Part shown: in pieces, positions 57,940 to 64,000 of the stretch | How the letters are laid out: each line of letters begins with the position of its first letter | Position numbering within the stretch: the stretch's first letter is position 1 | From: Saccharothrix ecbatanensis | GTDB lineage: Bacteria > Actinomycetota > Actinomycetes > Mycobacteriales > Pseudonocardiaceae | Assembly: GCF_014205015.1 (NCBI RefSeq) | Contig: NZ_JACHMO010000001.1 | Span: 992,001-1,056,000, forward strand | Direction: 5' to 3' | DNA: 64,000 bases | Position numbers and translations under genes: made by a program | Notes under the pieces: generated by a model | What the model was told of the DNA's origin: nothing | The model's database searches: none | The model's input: the letters and a program-made list of their open reading frames with translations, nothing else

Positions 57940-59061
57940 ATGCACCATCAAGTCGGAGACGAGCCGATACTCGTCGCCGGAGCCGGGTTGAGCGGGTTGA
58001 GCGTTGTCGCCCACATAGCGGCAGCCCGAATCCCGGTCCCGGTGACCCTGGTCGATGACGGGAGTCGCGACCTCGACACGATGACGTGGTCGTCGTGGAG
58101 CGATCACCCAGGACTCTTGGACGATGCGGTGACGAGGAGCTACGACCGGATCGCGGTACACGTGGGTGGCCGGTCGCGGGTGCTCGGGCTCGGTGCCTAC
58201 CGCTACCGCGTCGTCCGCGGACACGACCTGCACGCGGTGATCCGCCGACTGGTCGGCACGACCGTCACGTTCCGACGCGGACACGTCGAGGCCATCCACG
58301 GCGGCAACGTCGTGGTCGACGGCGAGGACCTGCCCGCGAGGTGGGTCCTCGACAGCGCGCTGGGGCACCCGCGGCACCCTCGGGCCGACGCCCGACTGGC
58401 GTTTCGCGGGTGGCACGTGCGCACAGAGCAGCCGGTGTTCGTGCCCGACCTCCCGACCCTGTTCGACTTCCGCACCCGACAACTCGGCGGCGCGAGCTTC
58501 ATGTACGTCCTCCCCGTCGACCGGCACCACGGACTGGTCGAGCACACGTCCTTCGTCCCCCCGGACGGGTACGCGGACACGCCCCGTCAGCAGGAGGCGC
58601 TGGGGGAGTACGTGCGGGAAGTGCTCGACGCGCGGGGCTTCGAGATCGAGTCGGAGGAAGCGGCCACTCTGCCGCTCACCGCCGCGCCGGCGCCACGCCG
58701 GTATGGCAACGCGCTGACCATCGGGACGCAAGCGGGGATGGTCAAGGCTTCGCCCGGGTACGGCTACGAGCGCGTCCAAGCCGACAGCGCGGCCATCGCC
58801 CGCTCACTGCGCCGGCACGGCCATCCGTTCGACATCCCGACCCCACCACCGCGATTCAGGCTCTACGACGGAGCACTCCTCGACCTCGTCATCCGCGACC
58901 CGTCCACGATGGAACGCGCGTTCTCGGTGCTGTTCCGGCACGCCACCGCCGAGCCGGCGCTGCGGTTCCTCGATGAGGGGACCGCGGTACCGGACGAGGT
59001 TTCGCTCTTCGCGACCATGTCCGAAGCCGGGGCGTTCATCGTGGCGCTGGCCGGACGTTGA
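57940..59061 (+). CDS. lycopene cyclase (CrtY/CrtL-type FAD protein), 373 aa
   Basis: Dinucleotide loop ILVAGAGLSGLSVVAHI, DDGSRDLDTMTWSSWSD and later FMYVLPVDRHHGLVEHTSF, GYGYERVQADS match beta-type lycopene cyclases. ATG 57940 places the FAD loop about nine residues from the start as in the family; the longer frame from 57811 adds a non-homologous stretch. No other carotenoid genes are in the window, so it either serves a pathway elsewhere or has another substrate. Confidence 0.78.
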   Translation: MHHQVGDEPILVAGAGLSGLSVVAHIAAARIPVPVTLVDDGSRDLDTMTWSSWSDHPGLLDDAVTRSYDRIAVHVGGRSRVLGLGAYRYRVVRGHDLHAVIRRLVGTTVTFRRGHVEAIHGGNVVVDGEDLPARWVLDSALGHPRHPRADARLAFRGWHVRTEQPVFVPDLPTLFDFRTRQLGGASFMYVLPVDRHHGLVEHTSFVPPDGYADTPRQQEALGEYVREVLDARGFEIESEEAATLPLTAAPAPRRYGNALTIGTQAGMVKASPGYGYERVQADSAAIARSLRRHGHPFDIPTPPPRFRLYDGALLDLVIRDPSTMERAFSVLFRHATAEPALRFLDEGTAVPDEVSLFATMSEAGAFIVALAGR

Positions 59062-59305
59062 CGGACAGGGTGATCGGCTTCGACGGGCGGGCGTCCGGGC
59101 CGCGCCGGCCATCGGCTCCGCGGTCACCGATGCGACCCCGCGCGGGAGACGGCAGACATCGACGTGGCGACGAAGGGAGGACGAACGTCCCGACAGGCAG
59201 GAGCCCACCGGCTGGCCGGTGCCGCCGGTACAACGCCCGGTCGGCGACCGAACGGTCGTTGATCAGCGGCGTCGGAGGGGAAGGGCTGCTTCGGGATCCG
59301 ACGGG

Positions 59306-59770
59306 TCAGCCGGGGTCGGGCTTGTGGTGGCGGCCGACAGGCGGGATGGCGAGTGCCTGGTCAACCGATGCGGCAAGCTCCAGGTCCCGGTCGACCTCGG
59401 TCATCCGCGTGAGCCGCCTGATCGGATGTCCGGGCGGGATCACGACGACCAGCCGTATCCCGCGGCCGATCGCCTGTTCGCGGGCCTGCAGCAACGTGAC
59501 CAGTCCCAGCGACCCGAAGAACGTCACCTGTGCCAGGTCCAGCACCAGCACCTCGATTGGTGCGACCACCGAGGGACCGGCGGCAGGGGACGGGGCGGCG
59601 TGTGACACGGCCGCCACGGCGAAACCCCGGTCGATCGCCGAACGGACCGACTCGATCGTGAGGTGGTCGACCTCGCCCCACACCCGCACCACCACCGCCC
59701 GCCTGGCCGGCAGCGTCTCGACCCGCGTCCACACGTTCGTCCCGGAGTCCACACCCGTCACCCCAACCAC
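59306..59770 (-). CDS. STAS-domain protein (anti-sigma factor antagonist-like), 154 aa
   Basis: AVVVRVWGEVDHLTIESVRS, then PIEVLVLDLAQVTFFGSLGL and VVVIPPGHPIRRLTRMTEVD follow the STAS fold. The phospho-site region reads FFGSLGL where SpoIIAA has DSSGL, so one Ser remains. Such proteins release sigma factors from anti-sigma kinases. No partner kinase is adjacent. GTG 59770 start. Confidence 0.8.
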   Translation of the reverse strand: MVGVTGVDSGTNVWTRVETLPARRAVVVRVWGEVDHLTIESVRSAIDRGFAVAAVSHAAPSPAAGPSVVAPIEVLVLDLAQVTFFGSLGLVTLLQAREQAIGRGIRLVVVIPPGHPIRRLTRMTEVDRDLELAASVDQALAIPPVGRHHKPDPG

Positions 59771-60399
59771 ACCAGCGAAGAATTCACGACGAGCCGCCTG
59801 GTGCCGCCAGGCGGTGAATCACCTCCGATCCACGACAGCGCGATGGATGCTGCGCGCTGTGCTGCCGGAGCGACGTCGGTGTGTCGGATCCGCCCCGGTG
59901 GCCGGTATCGGCCGCCGGACTCCGGTCGGTTGCACCGCACGGTGGTCCCGCTCATCCGGGCGGATCGGATCTCCAACTCACGCCGGGTAGCTCGTTGCGG
60001 ATGACCACCAGTTGGCCGCGCAGCCTGGTCACGGCGTGGTGGACCGACGAGCGCACTTCGGTCGGATCAGGCATCGTCGGTTGATCCCCCAGGTGCGACC
60101 CTGGTTGCTCAAGGTCGTAATTCACCCTCGGGCGATACCCCGGCATGCAGACGTCCAAACGATCTGCGACGGTCGACCGGCTTCCCGTCATGTCCGACCG
60201 TGACCGCCGGTCCGCGACCACCCCGAGAGCACGTCGCGACCGCCCAACCGGGCCGTTCACGGAGACGCGCGGCTCAGCGTGCGGGTCACCGTGGTGGAGA
60301 GGGTCCGCCGCCCGGCGCCCGGCGAGGAACCGGAGATCTCCGCAGCCCCGTAGTCCGGTCAACAGGTCTGTCCGAGTCAGGCGTGGTGCTGCGCGGGCG
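59771..60399. other. about 630 bp without a convincing gene
   Basis: It holds a hairpin (8-bp stem 59794-59801 with 59807-59814) just upstream of the STAS gene. A 40-codon minus-strand frame at 59952-60074 is of doubtful value. The rest looks like degraded DNA leading into the CoA-transferase relic. Confidence 0.4.
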
Positions 60400-60806
60400 C
60401 GGCGGCGCTACCCGGACCAAAACCGAATCCGCAACAGCGCGCTGCAGGTCGACCTGTACGCCCAGGCCAACGCCGACCGGGCGCACGGGATCATCTACTC
60501 CGGGTTCCGGCGGGCAGACCGACTTGGTGGTCGTCGCCCTGGCACTCACCGGGCGGCTGGGCGGTCGTCGCCCTGCCCTCCTGGCACCCCCAAAGCCGAC
60601 ATGTCCACCGTGGTGCCCGCCTGGCCGGTCCGGTCACCTCCTTCCAGGACAGCTACCTCGTCAGCGAACAGGGCGCCGCGACCGTCTCGGGCCACGACGC
60701 CGGTGAACAGGCGATCGACCACGTCGCCCACCCCCACCCCCGCGTCCGCGACGAACTCACCGAAGCGGGCCTCGATCTCGGTTTCCCGCTGCGGCCACCG
60801 GCCTGA
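60400..60806 (+). pseudogene. acetyl-CoA hydrolase/transferase C-terminal relic
   Basis: Family blocks appear in order but in three frames: NSALQVDLYAQANADRAHGI with IYSGF, then GGQTDLVVVALAL, then KADMSTVVP, and finally LAGPVTSFQDSYLVSEQGAA with VSGHDAGEQAIDHVAHPHPR and VRDEL to the stop at 60804-60806. Intact enzymes (acetate/succinate CoA-transferase type) have about 300 more N-terminal residues. At least two frameshifts are present. Confidence 0.75.
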
Positions 60807-61033
60807 AGTGGACACTCCCCTTCGAGCTGTGCTGAAGGGCTGCGTGCTCGCACCCGTTGATCAGGTCACGAGCGGTCGTCTCCACCACGAAGAAGACGTC
60901 GGTGATGTGTAGCCCGTTTGGCTGAAGTGTTCGGTGAGTGCGATGCCGAGTGTCCCCTGCGGCGTCCTTTTGCGGAGTTCAGGGGTAGACGCGCTCATCG
61001 GTGGCGAGCGCACTGAACTTCCGCGGAGGAACG

Positions 61034-61297
61034 ATGGTGGGTTCGGACAGGGGTGTCGACATGGGGACGGGCGTGGAGCCCGTTGCCGGCGGTGGGGAGT
61101 CGTTGTTGTTCACGCCGGCGCGTGCGGCGGAGTTGTTGGCGGTGCGGGAGTCGTGGCTTCGCCGCAAGGCGGGTCGTCGTGAGGTTCCGTGCACGTTCGT
61201 CGGGAAGCATCTTCGGTTCTCGGCCGAGGACCTGCGTGCGATCGTCGCCGGAGGGTCGCGTCCCGCTCGTGGTCGGCGGTCCCGGTCAAGGCTGTAG
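61034..61297 (+). CDS. excisionase-like HTH protein, 87 aa
   Basis: LLFTPARAAELLAVRESWLR followed by PCTFVGKHLRFSAEDLRAIV is the winged-HTH pattern of MerR/Xis-like DNA-binding excisionases. It lies 200 bp before the integrase, the usual xis-int order. ATG 61034 has GGAGGA upstream. It may direct excision of the island. Confidence 0.75.
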   Translation: MVGSDRGVDMGTGVEPVAGGGESLLFTPARAAELLAVRESWLRRKAGRREVPCTFVGKHLRFSAEDLRAIVAGGSRPARGRRSRSRL

Positions 61298-61398
61298 CGA
61301 ACCGACGGGTCGCGTTGCGGAAGGCTTGTCGTGCTGTGTTCTGTAGTGGAGGTGGTGTCCGTTCGGTGATCGAGGGACACTCGGCTTCGGATGGGTGT

Positions 61399-61413
61399 GG
61401 TGACCACATACGG
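61399..61413. repeat. 15-bp word GGTGACCACATACGG, first copy
   Basis: An identical 15-mer occurs at 62606-62620 inside the 3' end of the integrase gene. The two flank the integrase gene in direct orientation and could be arm-type binding sites. Confidence 0.4.
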
Positions 61414-61496
61414 GTTGACATCTGTCCTTTATGGAGCGTCCATACCTGCTGCGCCTGTTCGGGCGTGGTGTCGTCGTTGACGAGGGAGTCGTGGGT

Positions 61497-62711
61497 ATGG
61501 CGTGGGTGGAGAAGCACGGTTCGGGTTTCCGGGTGCGGTTCCGGTTGCCGGACGGCACGTTGGGTTCGGAGACCGGGTTCACCGATCGTTCGGTGGCGGT
61601 CGACCGGGCGAGGGACATCGAGTCGGATCAGCGTCGGGGGACGTTCGTGGACCCCTCCGTGGGCGGCATGCCGCTGGGGGAGTGGGTGCCGGTGTGGGCG
61701 GACGCGCACGACGTGAGCGCGACGACGTGGGCGAAGTACGACTCGCACCTGCGCAATCACGTGTTGCCGCGGTTCGGTGACGTGCCGTTGAAGGAGATTT
61801 CGCGGATCGCGGTGAAGGGGTGGGTCAAGACGCTGCGGCGGTCGTTGGCCGAGCGGACCGTGGGCGATGTCGTGACGCTGTTGTCGATGTTGCTGGGCGA
61901 GGCGGTCGACGAGGGGTTGATCGGGGCGAACCCGTGTCGGCGGTTGCGGGTGAACACCGGTGATCACGACGAGCGGCCTCATGCTTCGCCGTGGCAGGTG
62001 CGGGTGATGGCGCGGCGGTGTTCGCCCGCGGACGCCGTGTTGGTGGTCACGGCGGCGTACACGGGGCTGCGGTGGGGTGAGCTGGCCGGGCTGCGATGGG
62101 GTCGGGTCGACCTGGCCCGCGGTGTGATCACGATCGACCCGGACAAGGGCGCGCTGCACGAGGTGGGCGGCCGTGTGGAGCTGGGTCCGCCGAAGTCGAA
62201 GGCCGGTGTCCGCAGGGTGCATCTGCCGCCGTTCCTGGTGGACCTGCTCACCGGGCACCGGGCCGACCAGGTGCACGAGCACGTCTTCACCGGTTCGGAC
62301 GGAGGGCTGCTGCGCCGGTCGAACTTTCGGCGGCGCGTCTGGCTGCCCCTCGTCAACGGCGATCCGACCCGGGGATGGGCACCTGTCCATCCTGGTCTGC
62401 ACTTCCATGACCTACGTCACACGCACAAGACCTGGCTCATCGAGGACGCGGTGCCGGAGATTCTCCAGTGCAAGCGGCTCGGACACCGGATGGCAGGGGT
62501 CCGGGGCACCTACTCGCATGTGACCCAGGTCATGGTGGACGCGATGCTCGACGGGATGCAGCGTCGATGGAAGCGCTCGATGGCCGCTCCCACGGGTCCG
62601 AACGGGGTGACCACATACGGTGTCGACGATCACACCAAGATCGTTTGCTCCCAATTCGCTCCCACGACAGCAGAACAGCCCGCCAGTGAAGATCACCGGC
62701 GGGCTGTCTGA
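61497..62711 (+). CDS. int: tyrosine recombinase (integrase), intact, 404 aa
   Basis: N-terminal arm-binding region (VEKHGSGFRVRFRLPDG), core-binding domain (WAKYDSHLRNHVLPRFGDVP) and catalytic domain with R192 (TGLRWGEL), H304 and R307 (HDLRHTH), LGHR and Y339 (GTYSHVT). All catalytic residues are present. ATG 61497 has GAGGGA 9 bp upstream. The 3' end lies 15 bp before the right tRNA-Val repeat, the normal int-attP layout, so this gene probably inserted the island. It is only distantly related to the broken integrase at 776. Confidence 0.92.
   Translation: MAWVEKHGSGFRVRFRLPDGTLGSETGFTDRSVAVDRARDIESDQRRGTFVDPSVGGMPLGEWVPVWADAHDVSATTWAKYDSHLRNHVLPRFGDVPLKEISRIAVKGWVKTLRRSLAERTVGDVVTLLSMLLGEAVDEGLIGANPCRRLRVNTGDHDERPHASPWQVRVMARRCSPADAVLVVTAAYTGLRWGELAGLRWGRVDLARGVITIDPDKGALHEVGGRVELGPPKSKAGVRRVHLPPFLVDLLTGHRADQVHEHVFTGSDGGLLRRSNFRRRVWLPLVNGDPTRGWAPVHPGLHFHDLRHTHKTWLIEDAVPEILQCKRLGHRMAGVRGTYSHVTQVMVDAMLDGMQRRWKRSMAAPTGPNGVTTYGVDDHTKIVCSQFAPTTAEQPASEDHRRAV
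62606..62620. repeat. 15-bp word GGTGACCACATACGG, second copy
   Basis: Direct repeat of 61399-61413, 106 bp before the tRNA-Val core, within the integrase coding end. Confidence 0.4.
62675..62707 (+). terminator. hairpin at the end of the integrase gene
   Basis: A 10-bp perfect stem (62675-62684 with 62698-62707) overlaps the last codons of the integrase. Confidence 0.6.
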
Positions 62712-62725
62712 CCTGCATGTATTCC

Positions 62726-62944
62726 TGGTGGACGATACTGGGATTGAACCAGTGACCCCTACCGTGTCAAAGATATGGGGGTCCGGCTCTGACCTGCGTT
62801 TTCTCGACTGGCGCAGGTCAGAGTCGGTCGTTCCCAACGGTTAGGTCGAGTTCCATCGGGTTCCACCGCGTTCGCGTCGCCGCCAGATCGCCGTTTGATC
62901 TTGTTGTGACGTTGGGCTTGGGGCCTTGATCGCTCGGATGTCCT
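62726..62944 (-). repeat. right att-type direct repeat with tRNA-Val(GAC) 3' fragment
   Basis: Bases 62726-62770 are identical to 2187-2231 (3' part of tRNA-Val read on the minus strand). The following ~170 bp match the left copy with scattered changes and an A-run shortened by five. The tRNA 5' half is again missing, so the functional tRNA gene must lie outside the window, presumably to the right. Confidence 0.85.
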
Positions 62945-63030
62945 TAACTCGCGCTTCTCGGAATCCGCATGGCGCGTCCGAACTGCTCGTGCAGGAGCCG
63001 TGGTTCGTCGACGGTGGCAGAAGGCGACGC

Positions 63031-64000
63031 TCAGGCCACGCCGCTCGGAGCGATCAGCCACTTGCCTGCGGTACGCGCCGTCGCTCTCAGCTGAGGGTGC
63101 TCCTGCACGATTTCTCGCTGCCGCCCAGCCGGCAGGCCTAGCTCGTGCAGCACGTTGAGGATCACGACCGCCGTGGTCACCTCAACGATGGCGATCAGCT
63201 CCTCGACCGGGTGGTTCGGCGTCCTGCCCTCGTGCGCAAGGTCGTTGCGGGCCTGCGTTGTCCTGCTCGCCCAGTGGCCCACGTCCGGCATGAGGAGCGC
63301 GATCGCGTCCTGGTCGGGGCGCGCGGCGAGAGCGTGAAGCCTGTCCCGCAGGATCGGATCGTTGCGGATCGCGCTACGAAAACTGGCGCGGAACTCCTCG
63401 GGTACCTGCGCGAGCATCGCCTCGCGCATCTCCTTGAACTCCTTCTTGGGGAACGGCTTCTTGTCGATGCGAAGGCCGCGGTGCAGCACCTCAGCAGCGC
63501 CCACCGCCGTCAGGAGGTTGTTCTCGACGAAGTGGGCTGGCGCGTAGCGCAGCCCAAGGATCATGTTGGTCGCTGCCTTCAGACGGCCGCGCGTCTCGCA
63601 CCAGCGGGGCACGATCTCCTCGAACGGGAGCGACTCGCAGGTGAAGAAGACTCGGCGGTCGTCGATGGCCTTGGCATCGTGCTTGCCGAGTGCGGCGGGC
63701 GAATAGAGCACGTCGGCGTGCCGGCGCGGTGCGGGGCGACCGTCCGGCAGGACTGACTCGGTCCCGGCCACCTCCAGCCGGAGCCAGATCACGCCAGCTG
63801 CACGGTGCGTCGCCAGGGTGATCAGATCCTGTACCAGGCGCGCCGTCTCCCGCGCCCCGGCCGCGGAGAACGGGGCCGCCGGGACGGCTCGCACGAACGC
63901 CGTGTCCCGCATGCGCCCCACGGTCTCGCCCTTGCGCTGGTCGAAATACGGCAGTGTATGCCGGTGTTTAAGGCGGAACTCGGTCTCGTCGACCACGACC
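63031..64000 (-). CDS. HEPN-domain protein, ApeA-like (5' end outside window)
   Basis: The C-terminal third carries the HEPN RNase motif Rx4H as ARNDLAHEG, after a helical region (RSAIRNDPILRDRLHALAAR). The N-terminal part (beta-rich, with WLRLEVAGTESVLPDGR) fits an ApeA N-terminal-type module. ApeA is a HEPN ribonuclease that gives abortive phage defence in E. coli. The frame is open to base 64000, with a possible GTG at 63996, so the N-terminus may be cut. It sits next to the right att repeat, outside the island, a typical place for defence genes. Family call moderate. Confidence 0.6.
   Translation of the reverse strand, partial: VVVDETEFRLKHRHTLPYFDQRKGETVGRMRDTAFVRAVPAAPFSAAGARETARLVQDLITLATHRAAGVIWLRLEVAGTESVLPDGRPAPRRHADVLYSPAALGKHDAKAIDDRRVFFTCESLPFEEIVPRWCETRGRLKAATNMILGLRYAPAHFVENNLLTAVGAAEVLHRGLRIDKKPFPKKEFKEMREAMLAQVPEEFRASFRSAIRNDPILRDRLHALAARPDQDAIALLMPDVGHWASRTTQARNDLAHEGRTPNHPVEELIAIVEVTTAVVILNVLHELGLPAGRQREIVQEHPQLRATARTAGKWLIAPSGVA

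Noticed and set aside
59952..60074. 40-codon minus-strand ORF upstream of the STAS gene
   Set aside because: Too short, no ribosome site and no family; surrounded by decayed DNA.

Overview
The window is 64 kb of high-GC actinobacterial DNA. Gene families, codon use and GTG starts suggest a filamentous actinomycete, perhaps of the Pseudonocardiales (Saccharothrix, Lentzea or Actinosynnema type); the genus cannot be fixed from the sequence alone. The central ~55 kb is a dense hypoxia/dormancy locus of the type controlled by DosR (DevR) in mycobacteria. It holds a DosS-like GAF histidine kinase and a DosR-like response regulator that keeps the key residues of the M. tuberculosis protein. With them are eight universal stress proteins (USPs), four CBS-BON proteins, two P-type cation ATPases, two Acg-type nitroreductase-like proteins, Rv1733c-type and Rv1738-type (DUF1876) proteins, a ribosome hibernation factor and many small membrane proteins. 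No Hsp20/HspX gene is present.

Layout. 1-2.1 kb: 3' part of a DEDDh exonuclease and a frameshifted tyrosine integrase. 2.2 kb: a 3' tRNA-Val fragment inside a ~220-bp repeat. 2.4-3.9 kb: decayed mobile-element genes (cytosine methyltransferase, PAPS-reductase-like). 3.9-6.8 kb: an HTH/ImmA regulator with a TGT-like zinc protein. 7-12.8 kb: Acg, DosS, DosR and USPs. 13-20.1 kb: one tightly overlapping operon (USP, GNAT/acyl-CoA synthetase fusion, OsmC, USP, CBS-BON, P-type ATPase). 20.2-29.4 kb: hibernation factor, then phosphoketolase-acetate kinase and ADH-PFL-PFL activase. 29.5-34.8 kb: flavodoxin, USP, DoxX and small proteins. 35.1-37.8 kb: pyruvate phosphate dikinase. 38-42.5 kb: an ABC/LiaF-like membrane-stress operon plus a decayed ABC pair. 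42.4-48.5 kb: USP, second Acg, CBS-BON proteins, a sortase-type surface protein and an Rv1733c-like protein. 48.7-56 kb: a second long operon (Rv1733c-like, DUF4389, CBS-BON, P-type ATPase, USP, flavodoxin, PPK2). 56.4-59.8 kb: MBL/beta-CASP protein, lone lycopene cyclase, STAS protein. 60.4-62.7 kb: CoA-transferase relic, excisionase-like HTH, intact integrase. 62.7 kb: second copy of the tRNA-Val repeat. 63-64 kb: a HEPN-domain, ApeA-like defence gene cut by the window edge.

Two large-scale patterns stand out. First, an imperfect inverted repeat, GGTCCC-N9-GGGACC (looser form GGnCCy-N9-rGGnCC), recurs 13 times, almost always 40-110 bp before start codons and often between divergent genes. 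It probably marks one regulon. Its arms are the words of the mycobacterial DosR box, but in the opposite order and further apart. Second, the whole locus lies between two direct repeats of a tRNA-Val 3' end, each just downstream of an integrase. This fits a ~60.5-kb genomic island, probably one member of a tandem array at that tRNA.

Together the genes suggest oxygen-limitation survival: substrate-level ATP from phosphoketolase/acetate kinase and possibly from PFL plus an ADP-forming acyl-CoA synthetase, reductant disposal by ADH, PPi-linked (PPDK) and polyphosphate-linked (PPK2) energy use, ribosome hibernation, ion homeostasis and stress sensing. All functional statements are inferred from sequence read by eye.
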